DNA from: Tachypleus tridentatus
Lineage: Eukaryota > Arthropoda > Merostomata > Xiphosura > Limulidae
Direction: 5' to 3'
NCBI RefSeq assembly: GCF_004210375.1
Contig: NC_134825.1
Span: forward strand, 72,655,558 to 72,719,557
Length of the DNA: 64,000 bases
Shown: positions 48,789 to 59,580 of the stretch, one piece after another
How positions within the stretch are numbered: position 1 is the first letter of the stretch
Layout: every line of letters begins with the position of its first letter
Notes under the pieces: model-generated
The model's database searches: none
What the model was told of the DNA's origin: nothing
What the model saw: only the letters and a program-made list of their open reading frames with translations
Program-made: the position numbers and the translations under genes

Positions 48789-51700
48789 GTAAGAGTCAAG
48801 AGTATAGCTATGTGCTACAATTGTAGTACAAACTAAAGCTACAAAGTATAAGTTATAACTTATAAATATAACTGACAATTATTATAATTATAATACTTTG
48901 CAAAGCCAAAGAATTAAATAGGCCTATTATTATGCTATTATAACTAAAAGTGAAACTTGTCTAAATGTTAAATTTCATTTTCGGTAACAACATTGAAACA
49001 GTAATAGTAGAACTTGTGCAAGTTTGCAACGAAATGAAAAGTTCAGTACTAAAAATTACTGAGGGAACCATGGCAGAAATAGAACTACACCCCGAGGATT
49101 ATTTGCAAGTTATTCAACTTCCTAGAACATGAGCAGTTACACAATAAATGTCAGAGGATCATTCTCCGAGTCATTTGCTTCAGAGGCTGGCATCCCCTAA
49201 GGAAAGTTAGTTAGCCCTATTCATTACGTATGTGAACAATATGCCCTTAAACAAATAACTTTGATGTCGCAATCTGGAAAAGTTCCGCCCCGACCCATAG
49301 CAGCAACAAATCTACAAATTTATTACTAGGAATATCATTTAAGAATTAACGTTCCAAAAATTCAGTTAACATTCACAAGACAAATGAAACATAAAGACCC
49401 ACCAAAATAATAAATGAATGGCACACTTCTCCAGACCACAACCTTGGAAAAATTTCTAGGTTTAACCTTCAACACAAAGCTAACATGGGTGAAACATAGA
49501 AGTTTTACATTAACAAAAATTTGGAAGCTTACAAATTATGCAAGAAGTCTAACCAGCAAAAAATCAAGGAACTTTACCAGCCAATGTAATAAAAATATAC
49601 AAAACATACAACTGATCCTCGAATATGCATGCCCAGCATAGATAAACATTGTACCCAAACACATAAATAAATTACAATCAATACAAAACTCAACTAATAA
49701 CTACAGCATACAAAATTCCTCTCAGTACATTGTCAACCTTTTTTCTGGTTACAAACTATATTAACTGTGTGTGACCCACAATGGAATCTATAACTAATGT
49801 GCAACTTTCCTTAATTATGTAATGTTCATAATGATCACAAAGGAAATTACTGGACTACAGATTTAAAACCACTTGTCCAGAGTCAATGTGTTTATACTCA
49901 AAACATTGGTGACAAAATAAATTGTTGTATCCTTGTTTCAATTTATGTTAACACTTCAAAACATTTTTATCTTAAAGATTTAATAATGATAATTTGGTAT
50001 TAAGATCTTTTACATGATAATTAATCTTTTTTTGTTTTTCTGTATGTATTGGGATTTTTAACAGTTAACTATAAGCAGCATTTTACTCTTATATTTAGTG
50101 TTTGAGGTGTGTTTCTGCCTTTTTTGTGTCTGGCAAGAAAACTCACATAAGTGATATAAATAAGAAATATTATAAAATAGCTATACTGTTTATGTTTAAT
50201 AAAAGAGAAAAATTTACTTAAGAGAGGGTGATATACTATATAAAATTACACTCACTTGTAAAACACAATTAAAAACATTTTAATTATTTTGTCTTTCTTG
50301 CTTTTATAAAACTGTGGTCCCAAAGTATTGTTACTCCTGTACAAACCAGCACATTATCTAGCTAAAACCACATTCTGCAATAAGTTTATCTTAAATAGTA
50401 ATTTAAAACTTGTGATGTTAACCCTTTTGCAACAGGCTTGGTATAATATACACAAGTTTGTCTATGCATTGGCACATGTTATGTATTTGCACTATAACTT
50501 TTGATACAGCATGTGTATCATCAAAATATTTAGTGGACTTTAAATATAGACTACAGTTTTTTGTACATGAAAGTAATATTTTGTTGCAAAATATTTTCAT
50601 AAAGATTTGTTTGTGAAAGTGTTAAGTATGTTTCGTTACTAGTCTAAGTGTAAAGTGATTTCATGTTGTGATGAAAATAAATGTTTTTATCCCAAAAATC
50701 TCAAATATAATTTGTATAATCTCTAAACCCTCCTAGATACATTTCAAATGTTTCTTTTCAGTAAGACTATTTTATTTTCTGTACCCTGACTGTGTGGGAT
50801 TTGTCAACTGATCAACATCGTACCATTATAAAAACAATTGGGAAATAACACTATGTTACACAAATTTTTGTTTCTGGATAGTATGTGTTATTTTGCTTTT
50901 GTACTTGGATAATGAAATTTAGAAATTAATCTATTTTCTATGTAAGAGTGGGCAAATTTGCACATTTTCATTTGCATAAGGTCTGAATAAAACAACATAT
51001 GAATCAATGTATCAATGAATCAAAATACATGTATTTATACTAAAGTTATACAAAAATGAACAAAAATGTTTAGAAATGAGTAGTTTTTCGAGATGGCTGC
51101 TTTTTCTCTGGCAGAGTGGGTACAGGAAGCTTAGGGCAGTCTGGCACTGGGGTGATGTGTGATGGAAGGTCCAGATACATGATAGCAGATGCATTCTTGC
51201 CAGTGTGATGTTTGGAAGGGTCTACCATGCAGAAGTAGCAATTGCTTGAGTGATCAGTAGGTTCATGCCAAATTCTTGGAATAGCGAATTTAATGGCTCT
51301 CTTTTCCCCTCTGTACCATCCTGCAAAAGAGCAAAATAAAATTGTTATTATGAAGAATAAATTTATTTCATCCACAACTAATGTGTAAGAGGTTCATGCA
51401 AAATATTTTGTGATTTTTTTTTCTGTACTATTGGGAGTAAAAAGAAATGAAATAATTTAAAAGATATTTAAATTTTAAAAGGTCTAAAATTTGTATAATA
51501 CAAAGTCTTACTATTCAAGCAAGCAAAAATTGTCCGCCTTACCTTCTAGAGTTTTTTTGCAGTGCTCGCAGGTAAAATGAGGTGTCCAGGGTTTGTCTTG
51601 ATCTGCAACAGGCATGCCAAAATATGTCTAGTAGGCTCCACACATTTAAGCAGTTGCTGTTACAGAGTACTTTCTTTTGCTCTTGTCTTGATAAATTGGC

Positions 51701-54700
51701 CACATACATAACAGAATACATCTGGAGAATGCTTGCAGCTTCTTGATGACATCTCTGATAAAGTCAGATAGGTCTGTGTGTCCACTTAGGCAGCTAGAAC
51801 TAAACTGAAGTGGTGAGTGGTGATCCCATGTATAAACTTATAACTATGAAAAGTTCTAGAAAATTCTGAAAGGTTCTTGAAAATTCTCGTAAGTTCTACA
51901 ACATTCTAGAAAGTTTTTGAAAATTCTTGCAAGTTCAAGAAAATTCTTTATCAGCAGGCAAAATTGAAAATTTCATTACCCAGGTCATAAAAGCAAAGTT
52001 TGAAGAGAAAAATAGGTCTTTTCCTTTACTTTAGGCATAAGCAATTGGGAAATAACACTTTCTGCCCAGGAACAAGAAAAAGTAAAAATTTTGTAAATTG
52101 GCCACATACATACAGAATACATCTGGAGAATGCTTGCAGCTTCTTGATGACATCTCTGATAAAGTCAGATAGGTCTGTGTGTCCACTTAGGCAGCTAGAA
52201 CTAAACTGAAGTGGTGAGTGGTGATCCCATGTATAAACTTATAACTATGAAAAGTTCTAGAAAATTCTGAAAGGTTTTGAAAATTCTCGTAAGTTCTACA
52301 ACATTCTAGAAAGTTTTTGAAAATTCTTGCAAGTTCAAGAAAATTCTTTATCAGCAGGCAAAATTGAAAATTTCATTACCCAGGTCATAAAAGCAAAGTT
52401 TGAAGAGAAAAATAGGTCTTTTCCTTTTACTTTAGGCATAAGCAATTGGGAAATAACACTTTCTGCCCAGGAACAAGAAAAAGTAAAAATTTTGTAAATT
52501 GGCCACATACATACAGAATACATCTGGAGAATGCTTGCAGCTTCTTGATGACATCTCTGATAAAGTCAGATAGGTCTGTGTGTCCACTTAGGCAGCTAGA
52601 ACTAAACTGAAGTGGTGAGTGGTGATCCCATGTATAAACTTATAACTATGAAAAGTTCTAGAAAATTCTGAAAGGTTCTTGAAAATTCTCGTAAGTTCTA
52701 CAACATTCTAGAAAGTTTTTGAAAATTCTTGCAAGTTCAAGAAAATTCTTTATCAGCAGGCAAAATTGAAAATTTCATTACCCAGGTCATAAAAGCAAAG
52801 TTTGAAGAGAAAAATAGGTCTTTTCCTTTTACTTTAGGCATAAGCAATTGGGAAATAACACTTTCTGCCCAGGAACAAGAAAAAGTAAAAATTTTGTAAC
52901 ATAGTGTAATTATACAGTTACAACAGAAAGTGTTCGTATCCCTGCGTCATGAGGAGTTTTTCCTCATAACTTAAAAAGTATCATGATTAAGATTATGAAA
53001 GTTTAGTATATTATAAATATTATACTAACACACATTTACATAAATTTTTATGTAAATTAAACAACAAATAAACTTACATTTTAGTGTTATAATATGCAGT
53101 CATTCCAGCATGACAGAAAGCATAATTTACAGTTACGACAGAAAGTGTTTAGTATATGTAGCTTAAGTCTCATTACATTATATATATTTTTATTATATTG
53201 ACCTTCCAGTCTTGCCTAACTAACAGTATATAATGCATTGAAATTTTGCACATACACTCATTGTATCTGACAGTATAAAACTCACCTCTTGTCTTCCCTC
53301 TCTTGCCTGTGTTTTAGTGGATTAATATTTTGTAATATTCAATCACATTTCAATTATTGTTCATTATATATGTATATATATTATTACTATCTAGATATTA
53401 GCTACAAAATTTATTTTTCTTAAAATGTAGAACAGTAAATAATGAAGTAAAGCAAACAGTTGTCCCTTCTAGCTGTGACCTTTTAATTCGATTGCTGCTG
53501 GACATAAGTTGCTAATCCTTTTAAAATTTTGCAATTGTGGATTTTAGGATTTATATATACATTTTAATAATCAAAAAATCATAAATAACTGTAATAATGC
53601 CATAGAATTCCACTATAATTTTATTAAGCTTAGAAACTAAGATGTATTTAGGTTTAAAATAATATGAAACTTCAGGCAGACTAAAGACACAACTTACCTT
53701 CTTGAAATCTTGGTTGGAAAGAACGTGCTAGCCTTTTTACAGGTTAAAATAGCTAAGAAGACCACTAGGGGACATACTAAGTTATCAATTGGTTATTTGC
53801 ATATCATATATTGAAGTGTATGTAATGGACCATTTCCAAAAATGGAAAGAGGTGAACTGAGCCACTGTCTTTGATTCAGTACATAAGCCATATCTAAAAT
53901 AAAAAGATTTGAGGTTCTTATTTTATATTCTAGCATGTCAACATTAGTACTTTCAGTTCTTAATTTGTACAAAACTATAGACGTAGTATTTTAAAATCAC
54001 AGACATTTAATTTTGAACAGTGCTGCATCCAACATACCACATGACTCACTAAAATCTATATTTAGGTGTTTTATTTTAATATTTACATTTAAATTAAGAA
54101 ATTAACTCCTATGTAATATTGAAGTTTGAATTATAATCTGCACTTTGATTCCAAACTTATTGACATAAATTCATAAAATAGTAGTGCAATAAAATTTCAA
54201 ATGCAAGCCAACAAACGTGATGACATGGCCTTTGACCAGTGTCCTGACGTGAAAGAGTTAAAAGGAAAATAGACAAGCTTTAATCACTTACATGACTGAA
54301 TCAACAATCTCTTCCATCTTGGTGGCTAATGATGAATGATGTTTTTGCTTTTATTTAAAATATGGTTGTACTAAATGTCTTTTTTCATGTAAGCTTCCAT
54401 TTACAATGTCATAGAATCAAGACTGGATAAGCTAAAATGTAAAAACAGGGATTTAAGTTCCAAGGATATCATTACATCACTTCAAGCAGTTCATCATGGC
54501 CATGTGGAAAGAAGAGATCTTACTGATCTGCCAGTCACATGCTCACACTACTCTGATTATGAAAGTGTTGATATTAATGAAGAAATAAGTTCTTCATATA
54601 TTGAAGTAAGACTTTGTTTGATAATAATTTATTAACTATCCTAAACTCAAGATTCACAAGCATTGATTTTTGTTTCTTCCTTTCAAGGTGAGAAAAATGT

Positions 54701-56116
54701 AAAGTGGTAAGAGTTAATATTTGTTATGAAGAACTTAGATCATAAATCTCACTGCTTGTTACATTCATCTATTATTTTTCAAGGTTTTTGTATTTGATTA
54801 AAAGTTTTGTTTTGTTTTGAGTACATTAGAATTTCAGATCAGTGTAGACAATTACAGATACATGGTGATATGAAAAGTTATGTATAACCACTTCATAAAG
54901 TCATTCAATGAAATTAAAAGAACATAAAGATAAATTATTGATAAAATGTTTTTAATTATCATTTAAGGTAAGTCAAATAAAGAATAAAAAAATATGTGAA
55001 GTGGTAAGATTTAATGTGTGATATAATTCTGATCTTTCATATACAGACTAACAATATTCTGTATCTTATACTTTGCAGTGTTTGTATGATTAGGAAAAGC
55101 TCAACATTAGCAGTTATTTATATTTCAACACTTGACAGTGTTTTGTTATGGTAAGGATTACAATCTAAGATTTGTGCATTGTAAGAATTATTCCAGGAAA
55201 GAAGAATAACCTTAAATAACATGAGATAAACTTATCTGGAACACAAAATCCTTCAAGCTCATGAACTGTATAACTTATAGGTGTAAAACTAAAGCTAAAA
55301 ATTATCTTCAAGGAGGTTTATGTAGCTTCTTAAAATGTTTTTAACTTTTATTCTGTAGCAGTTTTTTTTATTCCATATTTTAATAAAACCACAATGAATG
55401 TTAATACAAAATGAGTTGAACAGTAAATCAGATTTTTCAAGTTTTTTCTTTCACTCTGTACATTTGTGACTCTGTAATAACTTGAAATAATTTGAATTTG
55501 ATTTTATTTTCAATGAAATTACTTGCAAGCAATTAAATATATCCCTTTATTCTGTGTTTGTGCTTCCTATAGAAATGATGAGAATAAAAGAAAATTAGAA
55601 TCATAGGTAATAGAATGAAAGAAACAAATAATAAATCAAAGCTTATATTCCATTTTATGCAGATGATAGTTTGAAAAACTGCATATGAAGGTATACATAC
55701 CACTACTGCATAGTTATGGATGTTATTAAAAAAAACAACAAATTTGTAAATCATGTTATATTAGCCATGCTTATGTACACTTTATTTATGATGACTGAGA
55801 AATGACCAGTCCTATTATGTTATTTAATTATAGTGATCTTATATTTAGCAATCAATTCTTTATACTCAACTGGATTTCCTTTTACTACTTAGAAATTTTA
55901 TTGGAATAACTTGTGCCACTTTTTGCTTGAAGCATACACCGTATATGTCACTCTATTGTTTTGGTACAGAAAAGAATGTTCCCAGCCAAGCAAGCCCTCA
56001 CCAAGGAAGAAATTCAGGCATTATTGGAAGCAGATATTTTAGCAAAAACCACAGCTGCAATGACAGCTGAAGAATCTCATGTTAAAGACAGCAGTTCACC
56101 TGAAGCTTTGAGATAA
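48659..56116 (+). CDS. CCDC32: CCDC32-like protein, three coding exons
   Basis: Likely ortholog of vertebrate CCDC32 (C15orf57), a small cytosolic protein that binds AP2 during adaptor assembly for clathrin-mediated endocytosis. Exons 48659-48788, 54415-54605 and 55970-56116 join in phase to give 155 aa. The N-terminus is acidic with a Trp (residues 3-7, DPWLE) and a Phe/Asp-rich stretch (residues 21-27). The best match to my memory of human CCDC32 is residues 36-61: SDNYIRSLESRL, then DKLKCKN, then SSKD, the same order and spacing as SEVYLASLEKKL...SKD. A second block, PAKQALTKEEIQALLEAD (residues 112-129), matches the region with TEEVQYL. The middle is divergent and no other domain is seen. 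Intron 1 (5.6 kb) is full of mobile elements; intron 2 is 1.36 kb. An alternative acceptor could add 7 residues. Confidence 0.82.
49060..49760 (+). pseudogene. 5'-truncated LINE reverse transcriptase fragment
   Basis: Remnant of a non-LTR retrotransposon in intron 1 of the CCDC32-like gene. Pieces in different frames read NFLE (49113 on), then SYTINVRGSFSESFASEAGIP (the stretch before the RT 'PQGS' motif, with Gln replaced by a stop), then LGLTFNTKLTWVKH (49450-49495) and ILEYACPA (49614-49640). That order matches the palm-to-thumb region of Jockey-like reverse transcriptases. The YADD catalytic box is not readable. Several frameshifts and stops show it is dead. Confidence 0.75.
49761..51069. 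other. Part of CCDC32-like intron 1
   Basis: AT-rich; no exon on either strand recognised. It may hold the 3' end of the antisense transposon-type gene. Confidence 0.4.
51070..51752 (-). pseudogene. Internally deleted transposon-type gene, two exons
   Basis: Antisense gene remnant in intron 1 of the CCDC32-like gene. Exon 1 (51752-51543) reads MSSRSCKHSPDVFCYVCGQF, then with one frameshift and two in-frame stops continues FGMPVADQDKPW and FTCEHCKKTLE. The donor GTAAGG and the acceptor TTTTGCAG (phase 1) join it to exon 2 (51320-51070): GWYRGEKRAIKFAIPRIW, CYFCMVDPSKHHTGKN, ending SRKTTHF. From memory this is the N-terminal, Cys-rich (CxxC, zinc-binding-like) part of a ~700-aa protein common as a multicopy hypothetical gene in invertebrates and fish. 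The long middle seems absent and the usual last residues (RKTTHF) follow directly. Function of the family is unknown to me; a mobile element is inferred from copy number and decay. Confidence 0.6.
51852..51946. promoter_or_regulatory. Heat-shock-element-like pentamer array, copy 1
   Basis: Nineteen consecutive 5-bp steps alternate nnTTC and nnGAA. Fourteen of 19 triplets are exact (nine TTC, five GAA); the rest are AAA, GTA, CAA, TTT and GCA. This is the geometry of heat shock factor sites (inverted nGAAn units), far longer than the usual 3-6. It may equally be a decayed 10-bp minisatellite. Confidence 0.5.
52253..52346. promoter_or_regulatory. Heat-shock-element-like pentamer array, copy 2
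   Basis: Same array as at 51852, with one base lost in the fifth pentamer (GGTTTTGA), which shifts the 5-bp register once. Confidence 0.5.
52654..52748. promoter_or_regulatory. Heat-shock-element-like pentamer array, copy 3
   Basis: Same array as copy 1 with unbroken 5-bp register over 95 bp. Confidence 0.5.
52914..53150 (+). mobile_element. Short element with direct repeat ACAGTTACRACAGAAAGTGTT
   Basis: The same ~21-base word occurs at 52914 and 53129 in the same orientation, 215 bp apart, with AT-rich DNA between. It may be a small non-autonomous DNA element or one and a part of a tandem pair. No coding frame is seen. Confidence 0.45.
53151..54414. other. Rest of CCDC32-like intron 1
   Basis: A CTCF-like word CCACTAGGGGACA lies at 53762-53774. 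No other feature. Confidence 0.45.
53762..53774 (+). promoter_or_regulatory. CTCF-like site in CCDC32-like intron 1
   Basis: CCACTAGGGGACA differs by little from the animal CTCF core CCACTAGGGGGCA. Occupancy unknown. Confidence 0.35.
54415..54605 (+). CDS. CCDC32: CCDC32-like exon 2
   Basis: The acceptor at 54413-54414 makes the junction ...SL-ESRLDKLK, the version that matches CCDC32 relatives. Another AG at 54392-54393, after a better pyrimidine tract, would add 21 in-frame bases (ASIYNVI) at the junction. The donor GTAAGA follows at 54606. Confidence 0.82.
54606..55969 (+). other. CCDC32-like intron 2
   Basis: GTAAGA to TACAG. No SINE or other repeat recognised. Confidence 0.8.
55970..56116 (+). 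CDS. CCDC32: CCDC32-like exon 3 with stop
   Basis: The acceptor TTTTGGTACAG ends at 55969. The exon encodes KRMFPAKQALTKEEIQALLE and a Ser/Ala/Glu-rich tail ending at TAA 56114-56116. The phase-0 junction agrees with exon 2. Confidence 0.82.
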   Translation, partial: KRMFPAKQALTKEEIQALLEADILAKTTAAMTAEESHVKDSSSPEALR

Positions 56117-56355
56117 TGGAACTTAAGTATCTTGTATAAATATAAATTTACTTGATGGTGGTATTTATGTATTTACATTAAAAGCTAGAATTATAAACTA
56201 TAAAACAATGAGTAAATTACTTGTAGATCATGTGGAATTACTTTTTTGTTTCTAATTGTAACTCTATAGATAATCTGAGATAACCATTCTGTGTTGTCTG
56301 TATTAATTAGAAAATTGTAAAATATTTAACAACAACTGTGGTCTTCAGGGAAAAT

Positions 56356-56361
56356 AATAAA
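56356..56361 (+). terminator. AATAAA after the CCDC32-like stop
   Basis: AATAAA 240 bp after the stop. A second one lies at 57265-57270, beyond the 124-bp array, so short and long 3' UTRs are both possible. Confidence 0.5.
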
Positions 56362-56460
56362 ATGGAAGTACGTGTGAAACATTCCTTCAGAGTATTTTAA
56401 AAATTGCTTTAAAAGAGACTGATGTCTTTTTTGCATGAGGTTTGTTGTACTTGTTTGTAT

Positions 56461-57080
56461 ACTCTTTAAGCATTATCTATTAACTGTAGTTTTCATTCAG
56501 TATTTCTGTTCTTAGTTTTCATGACTTTTGATTGCTATCCTCAACATACAAGAACTGTGTTGGCTGTATGTTGTCTATATTCATACTATTTAAGCATTAT
56601 CTATTAACTGTAGTTTTCATTCAGTATTTCTGTTCTTAGTTTTCATGACTTTTGGTTGCTATCCTCAACATACAAGAACTGTGTTGGCTGTATGTTGTCT
56701 ATATTCATACTATTTAAGCATTATCTATTAACTGTAGTTTTCATTCAGTATTTCTGTTCTTAGTTTTCATGACTTTTGGTTGCTATCCTCAACATACAAG
56801 AACTGTGTTGGCTGTATGTTGTCTATATTCATACTCTTTAAGCATTATCTATTAACTGTAGTTTTCATTCAGTATTTCTGTTCTTAGTTTTCATGACTTT
56901 TGGTTGCTATCCTCAATATACAAGAACTGTGTTGGCTGTATGTTGTCTATATTCATACTCTTTAAGCATTATCTATTAACTGTAGTTTTCATTCAGTATT
57001 TCTGTTCTTAGTTTTCATGACTTTTGGTTGCTGTCCTCAACATACAAGAACTGTGTTGGCTGTATGTTGTCTATATTCAT
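56461..57080 (+). repeat. Tandem array, five 124-bp units
   Basis: The word ACTcTTTAAGCATT recurs at 56461, 56585, 56709, 56833 and 56957, and the fifth unit ends at 57080. The units differ by only a few substitutions, so expansion is recent. It lies 345 bp downstream of the CCDC32-like stop and may be part of its 3' UTR. Confidence 0.93.
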
Positions 57081-57264
57081 ACGAATTATTTTTTTAAACT
57101 CTAGTTTTTACAGTAAAGCATCTGTGTAATCTTTGCCAGTGTGTCTGGATTAACAATTTCTTAAAATGGAAATAAGTTTATCTTTTCATATTACACCATA
57201 ATTGTTATTACACAGATGTGATCAGTGTAAGTCTGTTGTACATTTTTGAATAACTCATTCGATG

Positions 57265-57270
57265 AATAAA
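57265..57270 (+). terminator. Distal AATAAA after the 124-bp array
   Basis: AATAAA downstream of the five tandem 124-bp units. Use of this site would place the array inside the CCDC32-like 3' UTR. Confidence 0.4.
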
Positions 57271-57459
57271 AAGCAAGCACTCTGAACTGAACGTGTGTTA
57301 GTTTTGTGGCACTCGTGTTTTATTAGTGGCTGATTTATTTGTATATCAGCATTGTGGTAGTGGTTGTGTACTAATACCGAGAACAGATTGCATTAAAAAT
57401 AGAAAAGAAAGATCTTTAGAATAGTTTATAACCCACTACACAATTAATTGGTCTCTCTT

Positions 57460-57565
57460 ACATAGTTCAATAGTCAGCTTGAGGACTTAAAGCTGAATTC
57501 GTGGTTTAATACCTGCAGTTGGCACAGCTAAGGTACCCCATTGTGCAACTTTTTGATTAACAAAA
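57460..57565 (+). mobile_element. Old SINE-2 copy
   Basis: AGTCAGCTTGAGGACTTAAA, GTGGTTTAATACCTGC and CCCATTGTGCAACTTTTTG in order. Confidence 0.65.
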
Positions 57566-58530
57566 ACTAATATTACTATGTAACAAAACAGTAATAAAAA
57601 CTGGTTCAAATTTTAAAAGAGAGTTTGGAGACATTTAATCCTTCCTAGAAACTGAATTTAATTTACATTAACTTAGAAAATATTACACATATAATTTTGT
57701 TTTTCCTTAGTAATATATAAAGTTAGAAAACATCCTCACTGTTAATTGCAAAGCATAATTTTACAATAGGTTTGAAAATTATTTTTGCAAGCATAGAAAT
57801 TGTACGTGTACTAAATATTATCAAAGGTTTAAGTTTACGAAAATAAATAACAATTCTGGTGCAAGTCTTACGGCTGATACCATAACGCTTTGACGTTTAA
57901 CTCTCTGCTCCAGGAGAACACATGCAATAAGCTGCAAAGCTGTACTTTCCTTGATGCGCGAAAAACTGATCTAGACACATCTTGACTAGCTAATTTTTAT
58001 TGGCTTATTCTGATATTAATTAATTTCATAATAGCACATCATTTGTGAAAGACATTATGTTAGGTACTGATGAAGAGAACACTTCAAGCTTACGGTGTAT
58101 TATTCAAACTCGTTTTGTTTTCCATGTGGTAACATGAACTTTTTCCACCTTAAGGATTCGTATGAAGCTCCATTCCATCACATTAAGTAGCTTTGAATAA
58201 CTTCCAGTTGGTCACTATGTACATTTGTGAAGTTTATAAGTTTCATGTGAAAGCGATTATTAATTATTTGTTGGATTGTAAAACATGTTTTTTCTCGTTT
58301 CATAGTTTTCACTATAGATGGCGATAGTGTGACGAATTATTAAATGAAAGGAACTGCTCCTTAAATATAGTTATTGAATGATATAACAGATGGACAACGA
58401 AGGACCTTGTGGCCCTTCCAACAACTTTTAATGCGAGCAAATATTTGAACCCAAATTATTTTAAAGAAAATATTATTATCCTCTTAAGTTGTAAAGTAAC
58501 AGCCTCCACTTTTGCTGACTGCAAAATTCT
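57566..58530. other. Intergenic DNA
   Basis: Contains ATAGATGGCGATA (58314-58326) inside a short CACTAT/ATAGTG palindrome. No gene recognised. Confidence 0.45.
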
Positions 58531-58795
58531 CGGCATGGCCAGGTGGTTAGTGCGCTCGACTCTTAATCTGAAGGTCGCGGGTTCGATTCCCCGTCACACC
58601 AGACATGCTCACCCTTTCATCCATGGGGGCGTTATAATGATACGGTCTATTCAACTATTCGTTGATGAAAGAGTAATCCAAGAGTTGGCGGTGGGTGGTG
58701 ATGACTAGTCTTTCGTCCAGTTTTACACTGCTAAATTAGGGACTGCTAAGGCAGATAGCCCTCGTGTAGCTTTGCGCGAAATTAAAAACAAACAC
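58531..58795 (+). mobile_element. SINE-1a copy
   Basis: CGGCATGGCCAGGTGGTTAG to GCGCGAAATTAAAAACAA; AGCTGCC lost from the body. Confidence 0.92.
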
Positions 58796-58824
58796 ATCAG
58801 GTAATTCTACAATTATCGCCTTCA

Positions 58825-58918
58825 TCTGCTCAGCAGTGAGTCACAGGGCCTTAAACGATAAAAATTAGGTTCCGATACCGTGGTTGGCACAGGTTTGTGC
58901 TTAAGAGAAAACAAACCA
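58825..58918 (+). mobile_element. Shortened SINE-2 copy
   Basis: GTCACAGGGCCTTAAACG, GGTTCCGATACCGTGG and GTTTGTGCTTAAG; the AGATAGCCC box is deleted. Confidence 0.7.
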
Positions 58919-59580
58919 AACTTACCCATTATCTTCATCTCATTTCTAACGTTTTTATATTTTGTGTGCACCAAGTTTACTGCATACAGTAAACATGTGA
59001 GTCACAAAAATAAAATGAAGATAAAATATTTCTATTAATCTCAATATTTACTTTTGTATTTCACAAGAAAATCGTGATTTTAGTAAACAGTTGGTCAGTC
59101 CGTCTCACACAGTGGTTTAACAGACAAAAACATAAAATTATTTGACATGATGAAATGTGTCGTATACTGAACGGTATAGAAACGGCGTGTGGTCTGTGTT
59201 ACATTCTCTCTTTTAAACCAGACTTTAACAAAGCAATAAAGGAGAAGCGACATTGATTCTACGAACATTAGAATTAGCTATTAGAAAAAGACTCGAGGAT
59301 TGATTCCTCACCATTTAATATTACGTATTATATGTGTTGAAATGTAGGTGCAACTCGATCTACAACGTTAAGTACTTTTCGTTCTAACATTTCATCATCC
59401 AGTTAACTCCACTTGCTTTGATGTTAGCGCGGAAATGGTTTTGAGGTATTCTAAAATCCACGTGCATGTGGTAGGAGTACATCCTTTTACTTGAATATGA
59501 TTGCCAATGCATTTGAAGCGGCATGTTTGAGGGAGACGAGCTACCAAAGAAACATACACAAATCAATTCAATTACTCTTT
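58919..59580. other. Intergenic DNA
   Basis: The minus frame at 59384-59677 and its overlap on + have no recognised family. Confidence 0.4.

Larger units (their letters stand above)
51693..52899 (-). repeat. Tandem array, three 402-bp units
   Basis: The word AAATTGGC recurs at 51693, 52095 and 52496, and the third unit ends near 52899. The units are nearly identical (a few single-base indels). Each carries, on the minus strand, the first ~20 codons of the transposon-type gene plus ~340 bp upstream of its ATG, so the presumed promoter is repeated three times. Confidence 0.92.

Noticed and set aside
52335-52523. 62-codon minus frame
   Set aside because: Lies in the 402-bp tandem unit, upstream of the element's start; no family resemblance.
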